Positions 1-8,914 of a stretch of 56,209 nt of DNA are shown here, piece after piece. Origin of the DNA: Chloroflexota bacterium (lineage in GTDB: Bacteria > Chloroflexota > Dormibacteria > Dormibacterales > Dormibacteraceae); NCBI GenBank assembly GCA_005881825.1, contig VBEO01000066.1, positions 1-56,209 on the forward strand, given 5' to 3'. Position numbers and translations under genes: made by a program. The notes under the pieces are model-generated. The model was given only the letters and a program-made list of their open reading frames with translations. It made no database searches and was not told where the DNA came from. Each line of letters opens with the position of its first letter. The first letter of the stretch is position 1.

Positions 1-1
1 C

Positions 2-220
2 GTCGACGTGATCGGCGGCGAGGTCAAATGCATGGTCTTCGGCGGCATCGTGGCCGCCATCTGCATCTACAAGGGCGTCACCGCGCGCGGCGGAGCCGAG
101 GGCGTGGCGCGTGCGGTGCACTCGTCCGTGATCTAGTCCTTCATCGCCATCCAGGCCTTCGAGTACCTGTACACCCCCACCGTGCTGGCGCTGTTCCACA
201 ACGCCATCACGCTGCGATGA
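2..220 (+). pseudogene. C-terminal end of an MlaE/YrbE-type ABC permease, interrupted by an in-frame TAG
   Basis: The reading frame enters from the left edge and reads like the last part of an MlaE/YrbE permease: a helix, a GGAEGVARAV segment (the family has a GG(A)xGVGxAV motif here) and a final hydrophobic helix ending in ITLR and TGA at 218-220. A TAG at 134-136 lies in this frame, between VARAVHSSVI and SFIAIQAFEY, and would remove the last 27 residues including the final membrane helix. The sequence after the TAG stays in frame and still looks like the family C-terminus, so the change is recent or a base-call error. The next gene is a second, intact permease; YrbE proteins normally occur as such pairs. 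TAG is an ordinary stop in many genes of this window, so recoding is unlikely. The 5' part is outside the window. Confidence 0.7.
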
Positions 221-233
221 CAACCCTGAGCTG

Positions 234-1061
234 ATGGCAGCCAAGGCGCAGCGGATCCAGGTCACGCCGCCACCGTTCTGGGCCCAGGGCTTCACCATCT
301 TCGAAGTCCTCGGCGACATCGTGGTCTTCGCCGCGCGCGCGCTGGGACAGATCCCGCGCAGCCTGCGCTACACGGGTGAGATCTGGTGGTATGCCGCTTT
401 TCTGGCCATCAGCAGCACGCCGGTGGCGCTGGTGATCACCTATTTCAGCGGTTCCGAATGTTCGGTCGAGGCCTACTACTCGCTGCACCAGCTGGGCGGC
501 GCGGAATCGCTGGCCGGCGTCTTCAACGCGCTCTGCGACATGCGCGAGATCACGCCGCTCTTCTTCGGCTTCGCGATCGGCGCCAAAGTGGGCTGCGGCA
601 TCGTGGCCGAGCTGGGCACCATGCGAATCAACGAGGAGATCGACGCACTTGAAACCATGGGCGTGCCCAGCGTGCCGTTCCTCGTCAGCACCCGAATGCT
701 GGCGGCGCTGATGGTGATGCCGCTGATGTACGTGCTCAGCCTGGCCGCCAGCTTCCTGGCCAGCTGGATCGTGCAGCACTTCCAGATCGGCTTGGTCAGC
801 GATGGCATCTACTTCAACTACTTCTGGAGGTACACCAACCTGCAGGACCTGGCCTATTCCATGATCAAGGCGATCACGTTCGCCTTCACGATCATCTGCG
901 TGGCCGTGTACTACGGCTACCACGTGACCGGCGGCGCGGTCGGCATCGGCCGCGCGGTGGCCAAGACGATGGCCGTCTCGCTGGTCATGACAGTCGTCCT
1001 CAACGCGGTGCTGACCCAGGTTTTCTGGGGCCAGAATCCCAACCTTCCGATTCCCACTTAG
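234..1061 (+). CDS. MlaE/YrbE-family ABC transporter permease (second of the pair)
   Basis: 275 aa inner-membrane permease of an Mce-type lipid importer. It has several hydrophobic helices and the diagnostic ELGTMRINEEIDAL stretch near residues 130-145, followed by VSTRMLAALMVMPLM. The C-terminal segment YGYHVTGGAVGIGRAVAKTM matches the family's final loop and helix. It starts with ATG 13 nt after the preceding permease's end, and the ATPase follows 19 nt after its stop. Two permeases, one ATPase and six MCE proteins match the YrbEA/YrbEB-MceA-F arrangement, so it probably forms the membrane heterodimer with the upstream permease. The substrate (fatty acid, sterol or phospholipid) cannot be read from sequence. 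Confidence 0.9.
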   Translation: MAAKAQRIQVTPPPFWAQGFTIFEVLGDIVVFAARALGQIPRSLRYTGEIWWYAAFLAISSTPVALVITYFSGSECSVEAYYSLHQLGGAESLAGVFNALCDMREITPLFFGFAIGAKVGCGIVAELGTMRINEEIDALETMGVPSVPFLVSTRMLAALMVMPLMYVLSLAASFLASWIVQHFQIGLVSDGIYFNYFWRYTNLQDLAYSMIKAITFAFTIICVAVYYGYHVTGGAVGIGRAVAKTMAVSLVMTVVLNAVLTQVFWGQNPNLPIPT

Positions 1062-1080
1062 AGGCGCAGAAAAGAAAGAA

Positions 1081-1881
1081 ATGGCTGTGACCGTCGAGCA
1101 CCGTTCACCGCGTCAGCAGAACCCGCAGTCGACGCTGATCGAGTGCAAGGACGTGCACAAGGCGTTCGGCGGCCACTCCGTGCTTTCCGGTGTCACCTGC
1201 AGCATCCCGGAGGGCGAGATCACTGTGATCATGGGCCCCTCGGGAACCGGCAAATCGGTGCTGCTGCGCCACTTCGTCGGGCTCCTGATCCCCGACCGCG
1301 GCGACGTCCTGGTGGACGGCATGAGCGTCCCCAGGATGAGCGAGGACGAGCTCCTGGAGCTGCGCCGCGGCATGGGAATGCTGTTCCAGGACGGGGCGCT
1401 CTTCAGCTCCATGAGCCTGTTCGACAACGTCGCTTTCCCGCTCCGCCAGCACACCAAGAAGAGTGAGAAGGAGATCCGCGAGATCGTCATGGACCGGCTC
1501 AAGGAAGTCGGTCTGGCGGGCGCCGAGAAGAAGATGCCGAACGAGCTCTCGGGCGGCATGCGCAAGCGCGCCGGCTTCGCAAGGGCGCTGGTCCTGCAGC
1601 CCAAGATCCTGCTCTTCGACGAGCCTGATTCAGGCCTGGATCCGGTGCGCACCGCGCTGCTCTGCGAGCTGATCAAGGAGATCCAGCGCAAGTACAAGTC
1701 GACCGCGATCATGATCAGCCACGACACCAAGGCGGTCTTCGAGGTCGCCGATGACGTGATCCTCCTGCACGACGGCAAGGTCGTCGACCAGGGCTCCAAG
1801 GAAGACATCCAGAAGTCGGACAAGGAGTTCACCAAGCAGTTCATCCGGGGGGCGGTCGAAGGCCCGCTGGCCATGGACTGA
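1081..1881 (+). CDS. ABC transporter ATPase, MlaF/MceG (Mkl) type
   Basis: 266 aa cytoplasmic ATPase that powers the Mce lipid importer. Walker A GPSGTGKS is at about residues 52-59, the Q-loop reads LFQDGALF, the signature is LSGGMRKR, Walker B is ILLFDEPDSGLDP and the switch histidine is in ISHDT. The LSGGMRKR form and the DSGLDP D-loop are typical of MlaF/Mkl rather than of drug exporters. The ~20-residue tail after the core (DKEFTKQFIRGAVEGPLAMD) resembles the C-terminal extension of this family. In mycobacteria MceG is encoded far from the mce operons; here it lies between the permeases and the first MCE gene. Start ATG follows the purine-rich stretch GAGGCGCAGAAAAGAAAGAA. Confidence 0.93.
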   Translation: MAVTVEHRSPRQQNPQSTLIECKDVHKAFGGHSVLSGVTCSIPEGEITVIMGPSGTGKSVLLRHFVGLLIPDRGDVLVDGMSVPRMSEDELLELRRGMGMLFQDGALFSSMSLFDNVAFPLRQHTKKSEKEIREIVMDRLKEVGLAGAEKKMPNELSGGMRKRAGFARALVLQPKILLFDEPDSGLDPVRTALLCELIKEIQRKYKSTAIMISHDTKAVFEVADDVILLHDGKVVDQGSKEDIQKSDKEFTKQFIRGAVEGPLAMD

Positions 1882-1898
1882 GCGATGGAACCCACCTG

Positions 1899-3023
1899 AT
1901 GGCCTGGCTCACCCTGCTCCTGGCGAAGGCGAAATGGGCCGCGGCGTTCGCCGCCGTGGTCGGCCTCACCATGTGGCTGCCTCGCCAGCTGGACCCCTTC
2001 CCAGGCCCGTACCAGGTGCAGGTCCCGCTCGCGGACGCTTCCGGGCTCTATCCCGGCAGCGACGTGGAGATCGCGGGCGCCAAAGCCGGCAGCATCGAGT
2101 CCCTGACCCTGCGCAACGGCCTGGCGGTCGCCACCATCAGCATCGATCCTCAGCGCGCGCCGGTCCGCCGCGACGCCACCGTCGACCTGCGGCCCAAGAG
2201 CCTGCTGGGTGAGAAATACCTGGCGATCGATCCCGGCAAGTCGGGCGACGCACTGCCCTCGGGGGCCACGCTCGGGCGCTCGGCTGTAAGCCAGTCGGTT
2301 GAGCTGCAGGACGTCTTCAACACCTTCGACCAGCCCACGCGCGACAAGCTCCAGGTCCTGATCGACCAGCTGGGCGGTGGGCTGGCGGGTGAGGGGGAGG
2401 TCCAGAACCAGGGCATCAGCGCCGGCTCCAAAGACCTCAACGACCTGGCGGCGGTCGCCGACACCCTGGCCCAGAAGGACAAGGAGCTGCAGCAGGTCAT
2501 CCAGTCGCTGTCGGTGGTCACCGATGAGCTCTCACGGTCCGACCGCCGCGACCAGCTGGGCGCACTCATCCGCAACACCGACGCCCTCATGAAGGACCTG
2601 GCCGACCAGGACGCCACCCTCAAGCGAGCACTGGTCGCCACCGACATGGCGCTGGCGCGGACCAACACCGCGCTGGCCGGCACCGGCGGCAACCTCAACA
2701 GCATCAACCAATCGTTGGGCACCACGGTGCCGGAGCTGAGCGGCCTCACCGGCGACCTGGGGACCGGCCTTGACTCATTGATGCCGAACCTCGGTCTCTT
2801 CATCAAGGGCATCCAGGAAGGACCGGTGGTTTTCGGCGGCCAGGACGGAGTCGGCTATGCCACTCGCATCGGGCTGGTCTTCGGTCCCGCGACGGCCGGG
2901 GCCTCGACGGCGCCACTCGGTCCAGGAATCAACGTCCCCGGTCCGGTCAGTGCTGACTCTCTGGGCGGAGCCGTGCAGTTCCTGCTCAGCACCCCCAGCC
3001 CCAAGCCGGTGACCCAGCCATGA
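1899..3023 (+). CDS. MCE family protein 1 of 6
   Basis: 374 aa. A short N-terminus and one membrane segment (about residues 12-27) are followed by an MCE/MlaD beta-barrel domain at about residues 37-115: YQVQVPLADASGLYPGSDVEIAG, then KSLLGEKYLAI. After this comes a long alpha-helical region (about 130-300) rich in DLAAVADTLAQ-type heptads, then a tail with AVQFLLS. MCE proteins form hexameric rings that shuttle lipids across the cell envelope, anchored by the N-terminal helix. It begins 17 nt after the ATPase stop, and its 3' end overlaps the next MCE gene by 4 nt (ATGA), implying coupled translation. First of six, so it occupies the MceA position. Confidence 0.9.
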   Translation: MAWLTLLLAKAKWAAAFAAVVGLTMWLPRQLDPFPGPYQVQVPLADASGLYPGSDVEIAGAKAGSIESLTLRNGLAVATISIDPQRAPVRRDATVDLRPKSLLGEKYLAIDPGKSGDALPSGATLGRSAVSQSVELQDVFNTFDQPTRDKLQVLIDQLGGGLAGEGEVQNQGISAGSKDLNDLAAVADTLAQKDKELQQVIQSLSVVTDELSRSDRRDQLGALIRNTDALMKDLADQDATLKRALVATDMALARTNTALAGTGGNLNSINQSLGTTVPELSGLTGDLGTGLDSLMPNLGLFIKGIQEGPVVFGGQDGVGYATRIGLVFGPATAGASTAPLGPGINVPGPVSADSLGGAVQFLLSTPSPKPVTQP

Positions 3024-4084
3024 GAGGCAAGAAGAACCTACCGATCTTTCTGGGCTATGCCGTGGCCAGCCTGGTCACGCTCGCCTATCTGGCGACCCAG
3101 ATGGGCGGTGAGTTCTTCCTTCAAGGCACCTACCACGTCAAGGCAGTTTTCGCCACCGGTGCGCAACTGGTCGCCAACGACGATGTGACGATCTCGGGCA
3201 TCCGCGTCGGCAAGGTCGAGTCGCTGGGGCCGGCGGCCGGCGGCGGGGCGGCGGCGTCCCTGGTCATCCATACCCAGTACGCGCCCCTCTTCAAGGACGC
3301 GCACGCCGTGATCAAGGCCAAGAACCTGCTCGGTGAGACCTACGTCGAGCTCAACCGGGGCACCACGGCCGCCGGGCCCATGCCCGACGGCGGCAGCATC
3401 GACCAGGCCAACACCCTGACGCCGGTCGAGATCGACCGCATCCTGGACACCCTCGACCCCGACACCCGCAACCGGCTGGTCCTGACCATCAACACCCTGG
3501 GCCAGGCCGTGGCCGGCAACGGTGCTGCGATGAACGCCTCGGCGGGCGATCTGCGCCTGCTGGCTCAGTCCCTGCAGAAGATCGCGGCCACGGTCGCGTC
3601 CACCTCCGACCGGCTGGACGCCCTCATCAGCGGCCTGATGAAGGTGATGCAAACGCTGGCCGCGTGGCACTCCGAGTTCCGCGCCATGATCACGGACTGG
3701 GACCGCCTGATGCAGGCGCTGGCCTCGCGGGAGGCGGCGCTGCAGGGCACCTTCAAGCACGACGACGAGGTGATGGCGATCTTCGCCCAGGCGCTGTCGG
3801 GTCCGGCGGCCACGGACCTGCACACCGCGATCGCCAACGGACCAGCGCTGATCGACAACAGCAACCACTACCTGGGCGACGGGCAGCAAGTGTTCCCACA
3901 GCTGGCGCAGAACAGCGACAGCATCGCCGGCCTCTTCTACGAGCTGGCCTCGGTGATGAGCGGCATCGACGGCTCCGGCCAGCACATGTGGCGGGTTACC
4001 GCGGTCAAGGCAGACGCCAGCGTCGACTGCCCGCCGCAGGACGTTCAGACCTGCCAGGCCCTGGGGACGTACACGCCGAAATGA
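3020..4084 (+). CDS. MCE family protein 2 of 6
   Basis: 354 aa with an N-terminal membrane anchor (about residues 10-26), an MCE domain (about 36-115, with VTISGIRVGKVES and KNLLGETYVEL) and a helical C-terminal half. The DTLDPDTRNRL motif just after the MCE domain is the MCE-to-helix linker seen in mycobacterial MceB-type proteins. Starts at ATG inside an ATGA overlap with the previous gene and ends in the same kind of overlap with the next. It has the same envelope role as its neighbours, presumably as one subunit of a hetero-hexamer. Function is assigned by family and position only. Confidence 0.9.
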   Translation: MRGKKNLPIFLGYAVASLVTLAYLATQMGGEFFLQGTYHVKAVFATGAQLVANDDVTISGIRVGKVESLGPAAGGGAAASLVIHTQYAPLFKDAHAVIKAKNLLGETYVELNRGTTAAGPMPDGGSIDQANTLTPVEIDRILDTLDPDTRNRLVLTINTLGQAVAGNGAAMNASAGDLRLLAQSLQKIAATVASTSDRLDALISGLMKVMQTLAAWHSEFRAMITDWDRLMQALASREAALQGTFKHDDEVMAIFAQALSGPAATDLHTAIANGPALIDNSNHYLGDGQQVFPQLAQNSDSIAGLFYELASVMSGIDGSGQHMWRVTAVKADASVDCPPQDVQTCQALGTYTPK

Positions 4085-5268
4085 GACGCCGTACCCTCGC
4101 CAACATCGGCATGGTCGCCGCCTTCTCGGCGGTCTGCCTGGCCGGGATCTCCTTCCTGGCCGTCGGCCTGGGTCTGGAGGTGCCGTTCAAAGGCGGCTGG
4201 CACCTGAACGCGAACTTCGCGGCCGCCGAAGGCGTGGTGCCCGAGGCCGACGTCGATGTCAGCGGCGTCCATGTCGGCCGGGTGGTGGGCATCGACGGCC
4301 ACAACGGCAGCACCACCATCCAGATGGCGATCAACAACGGCATCCATCTGCGCCAGGACGTGCGCGCGGTGGTGCGGCCCAAGACGCAGCTCGGCGAGAA
4401 GTACGTCGAGCTGATCCGGCAGCCCAACAGCAATGCGCCTTACGCGGGCGACGGATACACGATTCCCAAGGCCCAGACAGGGTCGGCGGTCGAGATCGAC
4501 GACGTCCTCAACAACATGGACCCCGAGGCGCGGGCGGCCTTCACCGCCACCCTGCGCCAGCTGGGTGTGGCGGTCGACGGCCAAGCCCAGAACATCAACG
4601 ACTCCATCCCGCCCCTGGCTCAGACCGCGGCCGACTTTCGGCCCCTGGCCGTGACCGCGCAGGCGCGCCAGGCCGAGATCGATCGCATCCTGACCGACCT
4701 CAACACGATCATGCAGGCCCTGGCCGACGAGCAGGACGCGCTCGGCCATGTGATCGACGACGGCAACACCGTCTACGGGGCCATGGCCCGGCGCGACCAG
4801 GCACTGGCCGGCACTGTCCAGCAGGCCGACATCTTCTTCGGATCGCTGGACACCACCTTCGCCGACCTCACCCCTTCCGACCGGGCCTCGCTGGAAAAGG
4901 CGCCCCCCACCATCCAGAGCGGCCGCGAGCTCCTCTCCCAGACCAACCCCGAGCTCGACCGGCTGATCCCGGAGCTGCTGCTGGGGCAAGTGAACTACCC
5001 CAGCAACCAGCTCAACGTCACCAGCCCCGAGGCGCTCTCGCTGGCCCGGGAATGGGAGTCGGCGTTCGCGCAGCTGGATGTCAAGGGCCAGCATGCGTTC
5101 CGCTTTACCAACATCACCGGGCCGGGCAGTGTTGACACCTCGGGAACGGCGGCGTCGCAGCCCGCCCGGCCGAACCTGCAGCTGACGCCCTCGGGCGGTG
5201 TGGGCCCGCAGCCAGGGGAGAGCGAGCTGCCGCCGGCGGTGCAGTTCCTGCTGGGGGCGGGCCGGTGA
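4081..5268 (+). CDS. MCE family protein 3 of 6
   Basis: 395 aa. The frame is open further upstream, but the start is placed at ATG 4081, which overlaps the previous stop as ATGA and is followed by an arginine-rich N-terminus and a membrane segment (about residues 10-28). The MCE domain lies at about 38-115 (VDVSGVHVGRVVGID, PKTQLGEKYVEL). The linker reads NNMDPEARAAF, followed by a long helical domain. The tail ends PPAVQFLLGAGR, close to the AVQFLLS tail of MCE protein 1, a shared C-terminal motif that may dock the helices. It overlaps the next gene by GTGA. Confidence 0.9.
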   Translation: MRRRTLANIGMVAAFSAVCLAGISFLAVGLGLEVPFKGGWHLNANFAAAEGVVPEADVDVSGVHVGRVVGIDGHNGSTTIQMAINNGIHLRQDVRAVVRPKTQLGEKYVELIRQPNSNAPYAGDGYTIPKAQTGSAVEIDDVLNNMDPEARAAFTATLRQLGVAVDGQAQNINDSIPPLAQTAADFRPLAVTAQARQAEIDRILTDLNTIMQALADEQDALGHVIDDGNTVYGAMARRDQALAGTVQQADIFFGSLDTTFADLTPSDRASLEKAPPTIQSGRELLSQTNPELDRLIPELLLGQVNYPSNQLNVTSPEALSLAREWESAFAQLDVKGQHAFRFTNITGPGSVDTSGTAASQPARPNLQLTPSGGVGPQPGESELPPAVQFLLGAGR

Positions 5269-6317
5269 TCCTCAAGGGCATCGTGGCCGCGCTGGGCGTC
5301 GCCGGCATCTTCAGCGCCGGCTACAACGTCTGGCAGCAGAACCAGCCCTACACCCTGACCGCTTACTTCATCTCAGCCGAGCAGCTGGTGGGGGGCAACG
5401 ATGTGACCCTCAACGGCGTGCCGGCGGGGAAGGTCGACGAGGTGTCCATTGCGCCCGAGGACAGCACCGCGGGCGCGATCGTGAAGCTGGAAGTCGACCG
5501 ACGGTTCGCGCCCCTGCGCCAGGGCACGCGGGCCGACATCCGGCCCAAGGGACTGCTGGGCGTGATGTACGTGCAGCTGACCCCCGGCACCGGTGCGCCC
5601 ATTGGCCGCGGCGGCAGCATCCCGCTCCAGGACACCTCCGCCCCGGTGACGCTGGACCAGATCAACGACATCTTCGATCCCGCCACTCGGGAGAAGGTGC
5701 ACACGGCCACCGTCCAGGGCGGGGTGGCACTGGCGGGACGCGGCCAGGACCTCAACGCCTTGATCCAGCAGCTGCCGGCGATCTCCCAGGACGCGGCCGA
5801 CATCTCGGCCCAGCTCGCGCAGCGCGACCAGGAGCTGGACGCGCTGGCGGTCGAGTTCGACAAGATCGCCAAGATGATGGCCGACGAGGCCGAATCGCTG
5901 AAGGGGGACCTGGCCAACGGGGGCGAGCTGTTGCGGGTGATCGCCCAGCACGAGGCCAACCTGGAGCAGGAGCTGGTCTACGCCAGCAGCGCTCTGCAGA
6001 AGCTCAACGCGGCCCTCAGCGGGCACGAGAAGGACCTCAACCAGATCTTGAAGGAGATGCCGGCTCTGGAGGACGACCTGAAATCGTTCCAGACGCACTC
6101 CGCCACCGCGCTCGGGATCATCAACCCCTGCGTGGGCGACATCCGCACCACGCTCGCCGAGATGGCCAGCGCCATGAACTACAAGACCCCCGGCGCCACC
6201 GACGGCCAGGGCTTCGAGCTGCGCACCTACGCGCAGAACGCGTCCACATCGCCACCAACCGGCCAGAAGTCGCCGACCCAAGCCCAGTATCCGTGCTCGG
6301 GGTCGTCGTCGCCATGA
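5265..6317 (+). CDS. MCE family protein 4 of 6
   Basis: 350 aa, starting at GTG in a GTGA overlap. The N-terminus is a short hydrophobic anchor (ILKGIVAALGVAGIFSAGY) without a basic extension. The MCE domain follows (about residues 25-110, with VTLNGVPAGKVDEV and PKGLLGVMYVQL), then NDIFDPATREKV and a helical region (about 130-290) with heptad-like QRDQELDALAVEFDKIAKMM. The tail is Ser/Thr/Pro-rich and low in complexity. The 3' end overlaps the next MCE gene (ATGA). Confidence 0.88.
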   Translation: MILKGIVAALGVAGIFSAGYNVWQQNQPYTLTAYFISAEQLVGGNDVTLNGVPAGKVDEVSIAPEDSTAGAIVKLEVDRRFAPLRQGTRADIRPKGLLGVMYVQLTPGTGAPIGRGGSIPLQDTSAPVTLDQINDIFDPATREKVHTATVQGGVALAGRGQDLNALIQQLPAISQDAADISAQLAQRDQELDALAVEFDKIAKMMADEAESLKGDLANGGELLRVIAQHEANLEQELVYASSALQKLNAALSGHEKDLNQILKEMPALEDDLKSFQTHSATALGIINPCVGDIRTTLAEMASAMNYKTPGATDGQGFELRTYAQNASTSPPTGQKSPTQAQYPCSGSSSP

Positions 6318-7699
6318 GGCTGGTCAAGGGCAACGCCTTTGCAGCCGGCCTGGGCCTGATCGCGGGCTGCCTGGTGGTGCTGATCGCGGCCATCTCCATC
6401 AACGCCAACTTCGGCTTCCCGGGCAACCTCAACCTGGGCTGGCCGCCGGGCTTCGACTACACCTTGTCGGCGGCCTTCGACGACACCAACGGCCTCTCCC
6501 ACGGCGCGGAGGTGGTGGTGGCGGGGACCTCCGTCGGACAGGTCACCAACGTGGTGCCGTCAGGACGGCAGGCGATCGTCACCATGCGCATCGACCGCCA
6601 GTTCGCGCCCATGCACAAGGGCACCGTCGCGCGCATCCGCTACGGCACCCTGCTGGCGCAGAAGTACGTGGAGCTGACACCCGTCTCGGGCGGTCCCACC
6701 ATCGCCAGCGGCGGCCGCATCCCCTCCACGTCGACGATCACCCCGGTCGACTTCGACCAGTTCCTCTCGACGCTCGATCCGGAGACGCGGCAGCGGCTGC
6801 AGGACATCGTCCAGCAGGCCGGCGGCGGGGTCGCCGGGCGTCAGGAGGCGATCAACTCGCTGCTCGACAACATGGGCCACCTGGCCGTGGAGTCGCGCGT
6901 CGGTCTGACCACCTTCCACAACCATGACGAGGACATCGGCAACATCACCACCAACCTGGCGACCACCAGCAACCGGCTGGCTGAGAGCCACGACAACCTG
7001 GGCAACTTCGTGGCCAACACCGCGGACGTCCACGGCACGCTGGCCGCGAACGACCAGTCGCTGAGCGGGCTGCTCCTGCATCTGGCCAACACCATGGACG
7101 ACTTCAACTCGACGCTGGACGGGGAAGAGGGCAACTTCCACGACACCGTCACCACTTTCGATCCCTTCCTGGTGCAGCTGAACGGGACTCTTGGTTACGT
7201 GTACCCGTACATGCATGACAACCTGGGCGCGCTGGAGACCGGGCTGCAAACGCTCGTGCCCTACATCGGCAGCGCCATCAGCGACCGCGACGCCAACGGC
7301 GACAACTTCCTGCGCCAGTACCTGGTCAACGACTGCCGCTACGACTCCACGCCGCAGGGCAACTGTCCCAACGCCGCCGCGCCGCAGCCCCCGCCCGGCC
7401 CTGCGCTGCCGACGGCCCCCAAGATCCAAACGCCCACGCAGCTGTGCCCGATCCCCACGCCCACACCGACACCGCCCAAGCTGCCCACGCCGATCCCGAC
7501 CATCACCAACTGCCCGACCCCGCTGCCGCCCTGCATCCCGGTGCCGGGCCGGCCCAGCCCGTCGCCCATCCCGACGCCCTCGCCCGGCAGCTGCAACCCG
7601 ATCCCGGGCGGGATCAACCCGCCGGGGTCGCCACCTCTTCCGCTCCCGGGCATCGGTCTGCCGGATGTGCTGATCGGCCTGGCCAACGGAGGCATCTGA
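6314..7699 (+). CDS. MCE family protein 5 of 6, with proline-rich C-terminal tail
   Basis: 461 aa from the ATG in the ATGA overlap at 6314; the frame is open further upstream but that part lies inside the previous gene. The N-terminal hydrophobic segment contains IAGC at residues 16-19, which fits a lipobox core. Mycobacterial MceE, the fifth protein, is usually a lipoprotein, but here the cysteine is followed by more hydrophobic residues, so lipidation is uncertain. The MCE domain is at about 40-125 and the linker reads STLDPETRQRL. Residues from about 365 onward are a Pro/Thr-rich tail with repeated PTPTP and PIPTP units, perhaps an extended envelope-spanning or cell-wall-contacting region. 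Confidence 0.88.
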   Translation: MRLVKGNAFAAGLGLIAGCLVVLIAAISINANFGFPGNLNLGWPPGFDYTLSAAFDDTNGLSHGAEVVVAGTSVGQVTNVVPSGRQAIVTMRIDRQFAPMHKGTVARIRYGTLLAQKYVELTPVSGGPTIASGGRIPSTSTITPVDFDQFLSTLDPETRQRLQDIVQQAGGGVAGRQEAINSLLDNMGHLAVESRVGLTTFHNHDEDIGNITTNLATTSNRLAESHDNLGNFVANTADVHGTLAANDQSLSGLLLHLANTMDDFNSTLDGEEGNFHDTVTTFDPFLVQLNGTLGYVYPYMHDNLGALETGLQTLVPYIGSAISDRDANGDNFLRQYLVNDCRYDSTPQGNCPNAAAPQPPPGPALPTAPKIQTPTQLCPIPTPTPTPPKLPTPIPTITNCPTPLPPCIPVPGRPSPSPIPTPSPGSCNPIPGGINPPGSPPLPLPGIGLPDVLIGLANGGI

Positions 7700-7805
7700 T
7701 GATCCGCGGCGGCATGTCAGATCACCCCACGAGATCTGCGATTTCGCGGGGACCCCGCTACGGCCTACTGCGAGGCCTCGACAAATGATCCGCGGAGGCA
7801 TGTCG
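7699..7805 (+). repeat. Duplicated MCE gene start: ~20-bp direct repeats flanking a ~66-bp insert
   Basis: The sequence ATGATCCGCGGCGGCATGTC at 7699 recurs as ATGATCCGCGGAGGCATGTC at 7785 (19 of 20 identical, period 86 nt). The first copy sits in an ATGA overlap with the previous stop, exactly as in the other MCE junctions, so it looks like the original start of MCE protein 6. It now encodes only a 29-residue ORF ending at the TGA of 7786-7788. The insert contains the compact hairpin GCGGGG-A-CCCCGC. This is either a small element with target-site duplication or a tandem duplication that has since diverged. Confidence 0.7.
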
Positions 7806-8906
7806 GCGGGCGCCAAGCGGCTGATCGGGCTGGCCACGATCGCCGGCTCGCTGGTCCTGGTCACCCTGACCTTCCACCCGCCGGTGATGCCCTGGACCTC
7901 GCCGCTGCACATGCACCTGGAGGCCGCGAGCTTCGGCGACCTCAACCGTAACGCCAGCGTCGAGCTGGGCGGCGTCAAGGTCGGCAGCGTGGACGCGGTT
8001 CGCTGGCAGAATGGCCGCGCCGTGCTCGACGTCAGCGTCGACCACGGCTTCGCGAGCAAGATCCATCGCGACGCCAGCGCCACCATCCGGCCGCACGGAC
8101 TCCTGGGACCCAAGTACGTTGACCTCGACGGTGGGCAACGTGGCGCCATGCCGGATGGCGGCACGATTCCTCTCACGAGGGTGCACGTGACTCAGGACGT
8201 CGACCAGGTACTGGACGCGCTTCAGCCTGATGTGCGCGACAACCTCAAGACGATCTTCGTCGAGCTGGGCAATGCATCCGCGGGACGCGGCCAGGACGTC
8301 AATGACGCGCTGGCCGCTCTCGGTCAGTCTTCTGCCGACCTGCGCAACGTCACCGACACGCTCCAGCACCGCGACCAGGACCTGGCGATGTTCTTCGTGT
8401 ACTCCGAGCAGCTCAACCGCGACCTGCAGTACGCGCCCATCGATGCCCAAATCCGAGACACGAACGTGGTGCTGACCGCCCTGGTGGCAGTGGAGAACAA
8501 CATCGGGGACAGCATCGACCAGACGGCCGCGGTCGTCCGGCAGCTGGACATCGTGATGAACGGCAACTCGCAAAACCTGGCCTACGTGCTCGCGCACGCC
8601 CCCAACACGATCACCCACCTGCGCACCGTGGTCGCCGCCAGCGACCAGCTGGTGCAGGGGGTGAGCCCCTGTCCCACGCAGGCGCTGATGATCGCGGTGA
8701 TCGAAACCAAGTCCGCCTTCAGCTACGCGGATGCCAACGGGCACTATGTTCGCGTCGAGTCGGTACCCAGCGCCAACAAGGGCGGCTATGCGGGCGGCTT
8801 CTCCTGCGCCGGCGGGTCCAGCGGTGGCGGCAGCGCCTCGCCCAAGAGCACCTCGTCGGACCAGCAGCTGGTGAACCTACTCATTTCGGGGTCGCCCGGG
8901 CAGTAG
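7785..8906 (+). CDS. MCE family protein 6 of 6
   Basis: 373 aa. N-terminal MIRGGMSAGAKR is followed by a membrane segment (about residues 13-30), an MCE domain (about 40-120, VELGGVKVGSVDAV and PHGLLGPKYVDL), the linker LDALQPDVRDNL and a helical C-terminal half. The tail is Ser/Gly-rich and ends QQLVNLLISGSPGQ. The ATG at 7800 is an alternative start. Unlike its five sisters it is separated from the preceding gene by 85 nt, because of the duplicated start described separately. It stops 8 nt before the MMPL gene. Confidence 0.88.
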   Translation: MIRGGMSAGAKRLIGLATIAGSLVLVTLTFHPPVMPWTSPLHMHLEAASFGDLNRNASVELGGVKVGSVDAVRWQNGRAVLDVSVDHGFASKIHRDASATIRPHGLLGPKYVDLDGGQRGAMPDGGTIPLTRVHVTQDVDQVLDALQPDVRDNLKTIFVELGNASAGRGQDVNDALAALGQSSADLRNVTDTLQHRDQDLAMFFVYSEQLNRDLQYAPIDAQIRDTNVVLTALVAVENNIGDSIDQTAAVVRQLDIVMNGNSQNLAYVLAHAPNTITHLRTVVAASDQLVQGVSPCPTQALMIAVIETKSAFSYADANGHYVRVESVPSANKGGYAGGFSCAGGSSGGGSASPKSTSSDQQLVNLLISGSPGQ

Positions 8907-8914
8907 GGCACAAC

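Noticed and set aside
134-136. TAG in the permease as a recoded (pyrrolysine-type) codon
   Set aside because: TAG is the normal stop of many genes here (MCE6, the MMPL gene, acpP, rnc, rpsP, rnhB, dprA, topA, rpsB, frr), and no recoding signal is visible.
7360-7690. Proline-rich repeats in MCE protein 5 as a frameshifted region
   Set aside because: The frame stays open with PTP/PIP repeats and ends in an ordinary stop; proline tails are plausible in envelope proteins, and cysteines and hydrophobic residues recur regularly.
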